DNA of 61,795 bases, taken from IMG/VR virus record IMGVR_UViG_3300031825_000009, positions 1 to 61,795 of that record, one strand, 5' to 3'. The DNA comes from a virus. Made by a program: the position numbers and the translations under genes. The number at the start of each line of letters is the position of its first letter. Positions within the stretch are counted from its first letter, which is position 1. Of the stretch, positions 39,577 to 48,279 are shown one piece after another. The notes under the pieces are model-generated. The model did not search any database. It was not told the DNA's origin and saw nothing but the letters and a program-made list of their open reading frames with translations.

Positions 39577-40647
39577 ATGACCTCGCGCGATGACGGCGAC
39601 GTCATCCGCGGGCGGCTCGTCGACGAGCTCGAGCGGCTGCTCGACGCCTATTGCCCTGGGTGGCTCGAGGTGCGCGGCGAAGGCTATCTCGCGCCGAAGA
39701 GCCGGGGCGACCTCGGCTCCTGGCGGGTGACGCTCGACGGGCAGCGGCGCGGGCTCTGGTATCGCCACAGCCAAGGCCTCGGCGGCGACGTGCTGGCGCT
39801 TCTCGCCTATTGCCTGTCCGGCAGCGTCAAGGTGGACGCGCGCACCTTCGAGGAGGCGCGGCGCTTCCTCGGCATCGAGGGGCGGCCGGACCCGGCCGAG
39901 GCCGAGAGGCGCCGGCGCGAGGCGGAGGCGCGGCGCGCCGCGCACGCCCGCGACGCCGCCGAGGCGCGGCTGCGCGAGACGATGAAGGCGCGCGACATCT
40001 GGCGCGCCGCCCGGCCGGCGGCGGGGACGCCGGTCGCCCGGTGGCTCGCCGCGCGCGGGCTCGACCTCGCCGCCGTGCCGCCGACGCTGCGGTTTCACCC
40101 GCGCCTGCCCTACTGGTGGTCGCCGCCGCGCGCCAAAGGCGAGGCGCCGCCGCGGCCCGTCGTCATCCACGACGGCCCGGCGATGGTCGGCCTCGTGACG
40201 CACGGGGAGACGGGGCGGCTCGTCGGGGTGCACCTGACGTGGCTCGCCGAGGATGGGCGGGCGAAGGCGGCGATCACCGCGCCGGACGGCAGGCCGCAGC
40301 TCGCCCGCAAGATGCGCGGCGCGCCGCGGGGCGGACACGTGCGCCTGGCGCCGCCGGCGGCGGCGATCGTGGTGGCCGAGGGGGTCGAGACCGCGCTCGC
40401 CGTGATGGCGGCGACGGGGCTGCCGACCTTCGCCGCGCTCTCGCTCGGCAACCTCGCCGCGCCCCTACCGGCCGGCGTCGGCGCCGTAGTGCTGGCGGTC
40501 GATGCCGACGAGGCCGACCCGGCCCGCGCCGAGACGACGAAGCGCGCCGCGGCCGAGGCGCACGCCGCCCGCGGGCTCGCCGTGAGCATCGCCCGGCCGC
40601 CGGCGGGGCACGACTTCAACTCGCTCTATCGAGGCGGGACGCGATGA
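39577..40647 (+). CDS. Toprim-domain DNA primase
   Basis: A 356-residue phage primase. The N-terminal part has a degenerate zinc/primase-like region (LRQGSWRVTL-type beta strands, GLGGDVLALLAYCLSG). A charged helix precedes PAAGTPVARWLAARGLDLAA and TLRFHPRLPYWW (DUF7146-like). The Toprim domain is VVAEGVETALAVMAATGLPT (catalytic Glu) and VVLAVDADEADPA (D-x-D). It ends with the GHDFNSLYRGG typical of this group. ATG 39577 is preceded by CGGAG. Its TGA overlaps the helicase ATG (ATGA), so both are co-translated for phage replication. Confidence 0.9.
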   Translation: MTSRDDGDVIRGRLVDELERLLDAYCPGWLEVRGEGYLAPKSRGDLGSWRVTLDGQRRGLWYRHSQGLGGDVLALLAYCLSGSVKVDARTFEEARRFLGIEGRPDPAEAERRRREAEARRAAHARDAAEARLRETMKARDIWRAARPAAGTPVARWLAARGLDLAAVPPTLRFHPRLPYWWSPPRAKGEAPPRPVVIHDGPAMVGLVTHGETGRLVGVHLTWLAEDGRAKAAITAPDGRPQLARKMRGAPRGGHVRLAPPAAAIVVAEGVETALAVMAATGLPTFAALSLGNLAAPLPAGVGAVVLAVDADEADPARAETTKRAAAEAHAARGLAVSIARPPAGHDFNSLYRGGTR

Positions 40648-42458
40648 CGGACCACGACGACCTCGCCGGACCCGACGCCGTGCGCGACGCCATCGCGGCG
40701 GCCGAGCCCTACGCCGCGCGGCCCGCCCGCCCCGCAGCCCCGGCCGACCTCGGCGGCGCCTTCGCCGACGACGAGGCCGAGGGTAGCGAGGCGCCCTCGG
40801 AAACGCTGGGGGGCGCCGGGGGGCGCGCGGGCGCGATCGACATGGCGGTCGTGGGGGAGTGCGCGGCGCTCGACCACTCCGACACCGACAACGGGCGGCG
40901 GCTCATCGCGCACTTCGGCGCGGATCTGCGCGTCTTCCAGACCTCCGGCGAGCGCAATGCGGGCTTCGTGGTGTGGGCCGGAACGCACTGGAACCTCGAC
41001 ACCGGCAAGGACGCCGCCTTCGCGATGGCACAACGGGTGGGCGGGCTCATCGCGCTCGAGGCCGACCACCTCGCCCAGACGCCGGCCGAGGCGCGGGCGA
41101 TCGACGAGGGCGAGGCGGCCGCCGAGGCGCTCGCCCGGATGGAACCGCGGCGGGCCGAGTGGTCGGATGCCGACAAGGCGACGGCGCGGCGGCTGGAGCG
41201 CGCCATCGACGCCGCCGATGCCGCCCGCGACGCGCTCGACAAGCGGAAGGCGGCGCGGCGGAAATTCGGCGTCTCCTCGAAGAACGCGGCGCGGCTGAAG
41301 GCGATGCTGGAATGCGCCGCGCCGATGCTGCTGACGCCGCCGGAGGCCTTCAACCGCGACCCGCTGGTGGTGGCGACGCGCACGCACACCCTGCGCTTCC
41401 GCCGCACGCCCGACCTCGAATGCCCGGATCCCGACGGGCTGCGCTGGACGGCCGAGTGCATCGCGAGCGACGGGCACCGGCGCGACGACCTCGTGACGCG
41501 CATCGTCGACCTCGCTTTTGACGACGCGGCGGCGTGCCCGCTCTTCGACGCCTTCCTGCTGCGCTTCCTGCCTGTCGATTCGGTCCGCCGCTTCGTGCAG
41601 GTGGTGGCGGGGCTCGGGCTCCTCGGCTCGACGGTGCAGAAGCTCGTCTTCCACTACGGCGAGGGGGCGAACGGCAAGAGCGTGTTCCTGCAGACGATCG
41701 CCAACGTGCTCGGCGCGCTCGCCTCGACGCTCTCGCCCGACGCCATCACCGGATCGAACCAGCGGCAGGGCAACCAGGCGAGCCCGGAGCTCGCCCGGCT
41801 CTTCGGCAAGCGCTTCGTCCGCGTCTCGGAACTGCCGGAGGGCATTCCGCTGCAGGAGGAACTGGTGAAGCGCCTTTCGGGCGGCGAGGACATTCCCGTC
41901 CGAAACCTCTTCCAGGGCATCTTCGACTTCCACCCGGAATTCATCGCCCACATGTCGGGCAACGGCTATCCGCGTATCGAGGGCACGAACAACGGCATCT
42001 GGCGCCGTATGGCGGTGGTGCACTGGCCGGTGACGCTGGCCGAGGACGAACAGAAGCCCTTCGACGAGGTGATCGACGGCTTCCGCCCGGAATATTCCGG
42101 CATCCTCAACTGGCTGGTGCAGGGCGCGCTGATCTACCTCGCCGAGGGGCTCTACGTGCCGCCGGAGGTGAAGGCGGCGACGAAGGAATACCGCGACGAG
42201 ATGGACCCGATCGGGCCGTTCTGCGAGGCGTGCGTCGAGGTCTTTCCCGAAGGCATCGTCCAGGCGCGCGAGATGTATGAAGCCTATGTGTCGTGGGCGA
42301 TGGCGAACGGCGTCAAGCCTATTCACGAGACGCGGTTCGGAAAGACGATGAAGACACGATTCCGGCGCGACGATGAGCGCATCCGCCGCTACCACGACTG
42401 CCGATTGCACGACGTGCCGCTGCGACCGGACACACCCCGCAACCCCCGGGAGGATTGA
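40644..42458 (+). CDS. D5/P4-type primase-helicase, SF3 ATPase
   Basis: A 604-residue replicative helicase. An N-terminal region (GRRLIAHFGADLRVFQTSGE, NAGFVVWAGTHWNLDTGKDA) resembles D5 N-terminal domains. The SF3 ATPase core has Walker A YGEGANGKSVFLQTIANVLG, RLFGKRFVRVSELPEG (B region), GGEDIPVRNLFQGIFDFHPE (C) and MSGNGYPRIEGTNNGIWRRM. The end (IVQAREMYEAYVSWAMANGV, KPIHETRFGKTMKTRF) is a winged-helix domain. ATG overlaps the primase stop. Works with the upstream primase at the phage origin. Confidence 0.93.
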   Translation: MTDHDDLAGPDAVRDAIAAAEPYAARPARPAAPADLGGAFADDEAEGSEAPSETLGGAGGRAGAIDMAVVGECAALDHSDTDNGRRLIAHFGADLRVFQTSGERNAGFVVWAGTHWNLDTGKDAAFAMAQRVGGLIALEADHLAQTPAEARAIDEGEAAAEALARMEPRRAEWSDADKATARRLERAIDAADAARDALDKRKAARRKFGVSSKNAARLKAMLECAAPMLLTPPEAFNRDPLVVATRTHTLRFRRTPDLECPDPDGLRWTAECIASDGHRRDDLVTRIVDLAFDDAAACPLFDAFLLRFLPVDSVRRFVQVVAGLGLLGSTVQKLVFHYGEGANGKSVFLQTIANVLGALASTLSPDAITGSNQRQGNQASPELARLFGKRFVRVSELPEGIPLQEELVKRLSGGEDIPVRNLFQGIFDFHPEFIAHMSGNGYPRIEGTNNGIWRRMAVVHWPVTLAEDEQKPFDEVIDGFRPEYSGILNWLVQGALIYLAEGLYVPPEVKAATKEYRDEMDPIGPFCEACVEVFPEGIVQAREMYEAYVSWAMANGVKPIHETRFGKTMKTRFRRDDERIRRYHDCRLHDVPLRPDTPRNPRED

Positions 42459-42474
42459 CCGGCGACTGCGGCCG

Positions 42475-42785
42475 ACCCTCGCGCCCGCTGCGGTTGTCGA
42501 GGGTCGCGAGGGTTCGCGAGGGTTTGAGGCAAACCCTCGCGCGACGAAACAGCGAGCCGGGCCAATGGCTTCAGGACGGCTTGCGAGGGTTGCGAGGGTT
42601 TTCGCGCCCGTACGCATGGCGAATGGGGTCACGGGGCCGAAGGACGATCGAATTCCAAGTCTTCATGTGTATAGACAGTCAAACCCTCGCAACCCTCGCA
42701 GAGGATATGCAGATGATTGATATCGATAGGGAAAATGACCGCGAGGGTTCGTTCGTGGACCCTCGCGGACCCTCGCGACCCTCGC
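42475..42785. repeat. Array of twelve GCGAGGGT octamers in both orientations
   Basis: Exact copies of GCGAGGGT or its complement start at 42475, 42506, 42516, 42533, 42583, 42592, 42683, 42692, 42741, 42759, 42769 and 42778, with one near copy at 42497. TGCGAGGGTTGCGAGGGTT at 42582-42600 is a perfect 19-bp inverted match to 42682-42700. The array fills the gap after the helicase and runs into the first codons of the NusG-like gene. It could be a replication origin (iterons) or an RNA/DNA site for the NusG-like protein. Confidence 0.9.
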
Positions 42786-43492
42786 AGGACGCCCGCGGCG
42801 TGCGCCTCGTCGACCCGGACAGCGTCGACCCGGCGATCAAGGCGTGGTGGTTCGGCCGCCTCGCCGAGGCGGCGGGGCGGCGGGCGGCCGAGCGGGCGCG
42901 CGAGGCGGCGGGCGACGGCCGCGGCGCGTGGCATCTGGTGCAGACCGTGCCGCGCGGCGAGGTGCTGGCCGCCGGGGCGCTCGGCGAGGCGGGGTTCGGC
43001 GTGTTCCTGCCGCGCTACCGGGCGAGCGTGCCGGTGGGCCGCTTGGTGCCCGGGCGGACGCGGCGGGTGATCGCCGTCGAGCGGGCGCTGTTCGCGGGCT
43101 ATCTCTTCGTCCGCGTCGAGCCGGGACAGGGCTGCTACGGCGTCGGCAAGGCGCGCGGCGTGGCGCGAATCGTGGCGACGGGGGAGGGGCCGGCTGTCGT
43201 TCCCGACGTGGTGGTCGGGGCGCTCATGGCCGAGGCGGACGCGGCGGGGCTGATGGCGCCGCCGCCGGACGGGCCGAGCGGCGCCGTGCTCTGGGCGGTC
43301 GGCGAGGTGGTCCGGATGATCGGCGGTCCGCTCGCCGGGTTCGAAGGGCCGGTGACGGCTGTTGACGAACGGGGCGCGGTGCGGGTAGATCTTGCGCTGT
43401 TCGGTCGCGCGGTTGCGGTGACCGCGTCTGCTGAAGATGTCGCCAAGGTGACGTCTTCGCCTCGGAAGAGACCGAGGCAGAAGCGACGGTAG
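42713..43492 (+). CDS. NusG-like transcription antitermination protein
   Basis: A 259-residue NusG paralogue. The N-terminal domain has GAWHLVQTVPRGEVLAAGAL, GFGVFLPRYRASVPVGRLV, ALFAGYLFVRVEPGQGCYGV (the NusG LFPGYLFV signature) and VARIVATGEGPAVVPDVVV. The C-terminal KOW domain is GEVVRMIGGPLAGFEGPVTA. ATG 42713 has GAGG eight bases before; ATG 42707 is also possible. The first 30 residues are partly encoded by octamer-repeat DNA. It precedes a terminator and the whole late operon, so a Q-like antitermination role for late genes is likely by position. Confidence 0.85.
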   Translation: MIDIDRENDREGSFVDPRGPSRPSQDARGVRLVDPDSVDPAIKAWWFGRLAEAAGRRAAERAREAAGDGRGAWHLVQTVPRGEVLAAGALGEAGFGVFLPRYRASVPVGRLVPGRTRRVIAVERALFAGYLFVRVEPGQGCYGVGKARGVARIVATGEGPAVVPDVVVGALMAEADAAGLMAPPPDGPSGAVLWAVGEVVRMIGGPLAGFEGPVTAVDERGAVRVDLALFGRAVAVTASAEDVAKVTSSPRKRPRQKRR

Positions 43493-43847
43493 GGGCGGCG
43501 ACGGTGACCTCCGGTCCGCCCCAGCAACGCCGGGTGCAATAGACCGGCCTTCCTCCGGGGTGCGATGCACTCGGAGTGCGGCGCTAGAAATCATCATCAT
43601 CGACTGACCGAGCCCGGCCGGCCCAGCCCGCCGGGCTTTCGCGTATCAAAGGACATGGGGCCGCCGCATCGGGGCGGGCGCCCTCGGCCGCCGCGGCGAT
43701 GCGCGACCGCGCGGCGGGCGTCTCGCCCCCGCCCCTACCCTCACGGGTCCTTCCCCCACCCCTGCCCGAATGCGGGCAAACACAGGGCGGGGGTTTTCTG
43801 GTTTTGCAGCCATTTCCGCGGGTTGACGCGGTTGACGAGGTGGACGG
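43493..43847 (+). other. Late leader region, no supported gene
   Basis: A 355-bp stretch between the NusG-like gene and terminase. A plus-strand frame at 43565-43858 is Arg/Pro-rich and not protein-like. The region contains a weak hairpin (AGCCC-GCC-GGGCT), the terminator at 43753-43805 and the GGTTGACG repeats at its end. A cos site is expected here. Confidence 0.5.
43753..43805 (+). terminator. Terminator-like hairpin upstream of the late operon
   Basis: CCCCCACCC pairs with GGGCGGGGG around an inner perfect hairpin TGCCCG-AATG-CGGGCA, followed by TTTTCTGGTTTT. It lies between the antiterminator-like gene and terminase, where a Q-type antiterminator would act. Confidence 0.7.
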
Positions 43848-43861
43848 ATGTCGGTTGACGC
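43821..43861. repeat. Tandem GGTTGACGM nonamers at the terminase start (possible cosB/pac)
   Basis: GGTTGACGC, GGTTGACGA and GGTGGACGG run end to end at 43821-43847, directly before the ATG, and GGTTGACGC occurs again at 43853-43861. Nu1-type small terminases bind repeated sites next to their own gene in lambda, so these are candidate terminase-binding sites. Confidence 0.65.
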
Positions 43862-44453
43862 GGCCGGTGCGCCGCTGATGCTCTCGGTCTCCGAGGTCGC
43901 CCGGATGAAGGGCGTCTCGAAGGAGGCCGTGTCGAAGCGGGTGAAGCGCTTCGAGGCGCAGGGCCTCATCGCGACGCGGACCGAGCGCGGCCAGAAGCTG
44001 GTGCCGCTCGCCGAGTACGACCGGCTCATCGATGAGACGACCGACTTCGCCAAGCTGCGGGGCGAGACGGCGCCGGCCGCCGCACGGGCGCCGGCGCGGT
44101 CGACCGACGAGAACCCGGTCTACGTCCAAGAGCAGGCCCGCAAGCTCCGGTACGAAGCGGACCTGAAGCAGATCGCGCTCAAGCGCCAGCTGGGCGAGAT
44201 CGTCGCCATCGCGGACGTCGAGCGGGCGATGGCGCGGTGCGCGGAGGTGATCGTCCGGCGCATCGATCGGCTGCCGGGGCTCGCCGACGAGCTCGCGGGC
44301 GCCGTGGGCAAGGGCGGCGTCGACGCCGCGCGGGCATGGCTGCGGGACACCGCACGGGATCTCCGGCAGGCGCTCGCCGATTCGATGCGCCTCCTCGAGG
44401 GCGAGGAGGCGGCCGCCGGCCAGGGCGATGACAGCGACGAGGAAGACGCATGA
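43848..44453 (+). CDS. Terminase small subunit (Nu1-like)
   Basis: A 201-residue protein. The N-terminal winged HTH (LMLSVSEVARMKGVSKEAVS, KRVKRFEAQGLI) fits DNA recognition at cos. QARKLRYEADLKQIALKRQL then GEIVAIADVERAMARCAEVI is the Nu1-family helical region, and the end is acidic. It starts the late operon; its TGA overlaps the large subunit ATG (ATGA). Confidence 0.88.
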   Translation: MSVDAAGAPLMLSVSEVARMKGVSKEAVSKRVKRFEAQGLIATRTERGQKLVPLAEYDRLIDETTDFAKLRGETAPAAARAPARSTDENPVYVQEQARKLRYEADLKQIALKRQLGEIVAIADVERAMARCAEVIVRRIDRLPGLADELAGAVGKGGVDAARAWLRDTARDLRQALADSMRLLEGEEAAAGQGDDSDEEDA

Positions 44454-46423
44454 TCCGGCCGACCCGCAGCGCGATCGCGATCGTCGCCGGTGCGCTCGCC
44501 GCTGTGCTTGCGCCGCCGCCGCCGATGCTGCCGTCGGCGTGGGCGCGCGAGCACCTCGTCGTGCCGGATGGCCCGCGTGCCGGCGAGCGCTGGGATCCGA
44601 CGCTCACGCCCTATGTGGTCGAGATCCTCGACAACCTCGCGCCCGAGGCGCCGTGGACCGAGATCGCCGTCCGCAAGAGCGCGCAGACCGGCCTCACAAC
44701 GCTGATGATCGCCTGGCTCGCCAGCGTCATCGACGCGGCGCCCTGCCGGATGATGATCGTCCTGCCGACGATCGACCTCCTGCAGGAGTTCAATCGCGAA
44801 AAGCTCTCGCCGGCCTTCGAGGCGACGAAGCCCGTCGCCGCCAAGCTCTTTCCGCAGTCGCGGACCTCGGCCGGCTCGACGCTGTTCTCGAAGCGCTTCC
44901 CCGGCGGCTCGCTGGTGCTCGCGAACGCCAACTCGGTCAACGACCTCTCGTCGAAGACGATCAAGTACGTCGGATGCGACGAGATCGACCGGTGGCCGGA
45001 GGATCTGGACGGCCAGGGCGACCCGATGGGCATGGTCGAGGCCCGATACATGTCGTTCCGGGCCTCGCGGGACTACAAGAAATTCGCCATCTCGACGCCG
45101 ACGATCGAGGGCGCGAGCCGGATCGACGAGGCGTTCCACGCCGGCGACCAGCGCTATTGGCACATCGACTGCCCGGGCTGCGGCGAGGCGATCCGCATCG
45201 AGTTCAAGCACCTGAAGTTCGCCCGCGAGAAGCCCTACGGGGCGCACTACGTGGCGCCGTGCTGCGGCACGGTGATCGAGGGGCACGAAAAGAACGCTCT
45301 GGTGCGCGCCGGGCGGTTCATCGCGACGGAACCGGGCATCGGCCGGGCGCCGAGCTACCACGTCGACACCCTCGTCTCGCTGCTCGTGCCGTGGGACGAC
45401 GTCGCCGAGGACTGGTGGAAGTCGCAGGGCGACGAGAAGAAGCTGAAGCGCTTCTTCAACCTGTGGCTCGGCCTCCCCTACCGGATGCGCGGCGACGCGC
45501 CCGAGTGGGAGCGCCTGATGGAACGGCGGATCGACTACGCGCCCCGCACGATCCCGGCCGGCGGGCTCATCTTCACCGGCTTCGCCGACGTGCAGGGCAG
45601 CGGAATCTACGTCGAAACGGTCGCGCACGGCCGTGATCAGGTGTCGTGGACGATCGAGGCGTTCTTCATCGAAGGCGAGACGGACGATGCGACCGGCGGC
45701 GCCTTCGCCGAGCTCGCCAAGGTCATCGAGCGGACCTATCCCGACGCCTTCGGCAACCGGTGGACCTTCGACGCCTTCGGCGTGGATGCCGGCTACAACC
45801 AGCACGTCGTCACGACCTTCGTCCGCGGCCGCCCGAACGTCTACGCCTGCAAGGGCCAGCCGGGATGGTTCGCGCCGGCGATCGGCGTCGCGACGCCGGT
45901 CGACATCAACTATCGGGGCAAGCGCACCAAGCACGGCTGCCTGCTCTGGCCGATCGGCAACTGGTCCCTGAAGGGCATCTTCTACTCGCGGCTGAGGAAG
46001 GAAGGCCGCCAAGCGGGCGCGGAGATCGACCCGCCCGGCTATTGCCACTTCGGAACCTTCCTCGACCAGGGCTATTTCCAGCAGATCACCGCCGAATCGC
46101 TCGACACCGTCAAGAAGAACGGCCGCACGACGCGCGAGTGGCGCGAGCACGGGCCGAACCACTGGCTCGACTGCCGCATCGGCAACATGGCGCTCGCCGA
46201 GCTTCCGCACATCGGGCTCTCGCGGATGACGGACGACGATTGGAAAGCGCTCGCCAAGGCGCGCGGCGTGCCGGAGACCGCCTTCGACGACCTCTTCGCG
46301 CCCCGTCCCGTCGCCCCGCGGGCGGACACCGAGGCCGAGCCGGCCGCCGTCAACGCGGCGCCGGTCAAGAAGCCCCTCGCCGCCGCCGTCGCCGCGCTCG
46401 CGGCGCTCAACCGCAACGCCTGA
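44450..46423 (+). CDS. Terminase large subunit (GpA family)
   Basis: A 657-residue packaging ATPase/nuclease of the lambda GpA family, which cuts at cos. PSAWAREHLVVPDGPRAGER is the family N-terminus. The ATPase region is EIAVRKSAQTGLTTLMIAWL (deviant Walker A) and KYVGCDEIDRWPEDLDGQGD (Walker B). A zinc-finger-like CPGCGEAIRIEF...CCGTV lies near residues 240-280. The nuclease part includes RWTFDAFGVDAGYNQH. A GpA-type enzyme implies cohesive-end packaging for this phage. Confidence 0.95.
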   Translation: MIRPTRSAIAIVAGALAAVLAPPPPMLPSAWAREHLVVPDGPRAGERWDPTLTPYVVEILDNLAPEAPWTEIAVRKSAQTGLTTLMIAWLASVIDAAPCRMMIVLPTIDLLQEFNREKLSPAFEATKPVAAKLFPQSRTSAGSTLFSKRFPGGSLVLANANSVNDLSSKTIKYVGCDEIDRWPEDLDGQGDPMGMVEARYMSFRASRDYKKFAISTPTIEGASRIDEAFHAGDQRYWHIDCPGCGEAIRIEFKHLKFAREKPYGAHYVAPCCGTVIEGHEKNALVRAGRFIATEPGIGRAPSYHVDTLVSLLVPWDDVAEDWWKSQGDEKKLKRFFNLWLGLPYRMRGDAPEWERLMERRIDYAPRTIPAGGLIFTGFADVQGSGIYVETVAHGRDQVSWTIEAFFIEGETDDATGGAFAELAKVIERTYPDAFGNRWTFDAFGVDAGYNQHVVTTFVRGRPNVYACKGQPGWFAPAIGVATPVDINYRGKRTKHGCLLWPIGNWSLKGIFYSRLRKEGRQAGAEIDPPGYCHFGTFLDQGYFQQITAESLDTVKKNGRTTREWREHGPNHWLDCRIGNMALAELPHIGLSRMTDDDWKALAKARGVPETAFDDLFAPRPVAPRADTEAEPAAVNAAPVKKPLAAAVAALAALNRNA

Positions 46424-46430
46424 GGTTCCG

Positions 46431-46670
46431 ATGACGCTCGAAGAGATCGACGCGGCAATCGCCGCGCTCGAGACGGCGCGCCGCGCCCGCCTGACGGGCA
46501 CCCAGGTGGTGAAGAGCAGCTATCCCGACCTGGGCTCGGTCGAGATGGCGGCGGCGACCGTCGAGGAGATCAACATGGAGATCGCCCGGCTGCGGCTCAT
46601 GCGGTCGCGGATGGCCGGAGGCCCCTCCGGCATCGGTCCCGTCCGCGTCGGCTTCGGAGGCCGGCTGTGA
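46431..46670 (+). CDS. Head-tail joining protein (gpW-like)
   Basis: A 79-residue protein: MTLEEIDAAIAALETARRAR then SSYPDLGSVEMAAATVEEIN and LRLMRSRMAGG. This is the gpW pattern of two helices with a central small hairpin, inserted between terminase and portal as in lambda. Confidence 0.85.
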   Translation: MTLEEIDAAIAALETARRARLTGTQVVKSSYPDLGSVEMAAATVEEINMEIARLRLMRSRMAGGPSGIGPVRVGFGGRL

Positions 46671-48274
46671 ACGAGCCCCTCCCGCCGGTGACCGAGACCG
46701 CGGCGCCGCGCCCCGAAGCCTCGGCGGCGCGATCGGCGCACGCCGCCGGCGATCTCGGCGCGCAGGCGGTCGCCGGATGGATGCCGGCGCTCAACTCGGC
46801 GGACACGGATTGGCTGCCGGAGCGCGACCTGTCCGTCGCGCGAATCCGCGACCTCGTGCGGAACGAGGGATGGGCGCAGTCGGCGGTCGATCGGCTCGTC
46901 GACATGACGGTCGGCGCGACGTTCCGCCTGTCGGCGAAGCCCGATGCCCGCGGCCTCGGCATCCCGGAAGAGGCGGCGAAGGAGTTCGCGCAGGAGATCG
47001 AGGCGAAGTGGCGGTCGTTCGCCGAGGATCCGACGTTCCGGAACGATGCGCAGCGCCGCCTTCCCTTCGTCGGGCAGATCGGACTGCTCGCGCGCGAGAT
47101 GGTGCAGGCCGGCGAGGGCCTCGCCCAGCTGCGCTGGATCCCCCGCGCGGGCTGGCCGTATGCGACGTGCCTGCAGGTGATCGACGTCGACCGGCTGTCG
47201 AACCCCTACGGCAAGTCGGACGATGAGCAGCTGCGCGGCGGCGTCGAGCTCGACGAGAACGGCGCTCCGATCGCCTACCACCTGCGCGGCAGCCATCCCG
47301 GCGAGCGCTGGACCAGCCCCGCCGCCTACCGTTGGGACCGGATTCCGCGCTGGGATGACGTCTACGGCTGGGAACGGCCGAAGATGCTCCACATCTTCGA
47401 GCCGCACCGGCCGGACCAGACGCGGGGCGTGTCGCGTCTCGTCGCCTCGCTCGTCAAGACGCGGCTGCTGTCGCGTCATTCCGAGGCCGAGGTGAAGGCC
47501 GCGGCGATCAACGGCTCAATCGTCGGGGCGATCTACACGCAACTCGGGCAGGAGTTCGCCGCCGAAGTGCTCGGCGGAGACCACTCCCGCGCCGGCGTCG
47601 ATTGGGTGGGCCTCAACGAGGCGCGGGGCGCCTTCTACGGCGACCGTCGCGTGCTCGACGACGCGCGGTTCCTGACGCTCTTTCCGAGCGACAAGCTCGA
47701 GATGAACGTCAACCCGCGCAACACGGTCGGCTTTCCGGCCTTTCAGACCGCGTTCCTGCAGAACTTCGCGGCCTCGCTCGGCCTGTCCTACGAACAGCTG
47801 TCGATGGACTGGTCGCGGACCAACTATTCGAGCGCTCGGGCGGCGCTCAACGAGGTGTGGCGGGCGATCGGGCGGCTTCGGGCGACGATCACATGGGGTG
47901 CGGCGCAGCCGATCTATACCGCGTGGCTCGAGGACGCCCTCGACACCGGCGACATCGTGGCTCCGCCCGGGGCGCCGGACTTCTACGAAGCACCGGCGGC
48001 CTATGTCCGCTCGGAATGGATCGGCCCGGCCCGCGGCTACGTCGACCCGGTGAAGGAAGCCCAGGCCGCGGCGCTCCGGATCAAGGCCCGCATCTCGACG
48101 CTCGAGCGCGAGATCGCTGAACAGGGCGGAGACATCAACCTGGTGCTGCCGCAGCTCGCCCGCGAGGCGGCCGCCCTCGGCGCGCTCGGGCTCTCGGCGG
48201 CCGAAACCGACCTCGCGGTCGTGGCACCGACAGATGGACCGGCGGCCGATCGGCGGCCGGCCGAGGAAGGGTAG
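46667..48274 (+). CDS. Portal protein (lambda gpB family)
   Basis: A 535-residue portal: RDLVRNEGWAQSAVDRLVDM, GEGLAQLRWIPRAGWPYATC, PKMLHIFEPHRPDQTRGVSR and SYEQLSMDWSRTNYSSARAA are lambda portal family signatures. It forms the dodecameric DNA entry ring. GTG start overlaps the gpW stop (GTGA). Confidence 0.95.
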   Translation: MNEPLPPVTETAAPRPEASAARSAHAAGDLGAQAVAGWMPALNSADTDWLPERDLSVARIRDLVRNEGWAQSAVDRLVDMTVGATFRLSAKPDARGLGIPEEAAKEFAQEIEAKWRSFAEDPTFRNDAQRRLPFVGQIGLLAREMVQAGEGLAQLRWIPRAGWPYATCLQVIDVDRLSNPYGKSDDEQLRGGVELDENGAPIAYHLRGSHPGERWTSPAAYRWDRIPRWDDVYGWERPKMLHIFEPHRPDQTRGVSRLVASLVKTRLLSRHSEAEVKAAAINGSIVGAIYTQLGQEFAAEVLGGDHSRAGVDWVGLNEARGAFYGDRRVLDDARFLTLFPSDKLEMNVNPRNTVGFPAFQTAFLQNFAASLGLSYEQLSMDWSRTNYSSARAALNEVWRAIGRLRATITWGAAQPIYTAWLEDALDTGDIVAPPGAPDFYEAPAAYVRSEWIGPARGYVDPVKEAQAAALRIKARISTLEREIAEQGGDINLVLPQLAREAAALGALGLSAAETDLAVVAPTDGPAADRRPAEEG

Positions 48275-48279
48275 ACAGC

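Noticed and set aside
42475-42785. Octamer array as a CRISPR locus
   Set aside because: Unit is only 8 bp, orientations are mixed and there are no uniform spacers or cas genes.
43565-43858. 97-codon frame in the late leader
   Set aside because: Arg/Pro/His-rich, crosses the terminator hairpin and the GGTTGACG repeats, and has no ribosome site.
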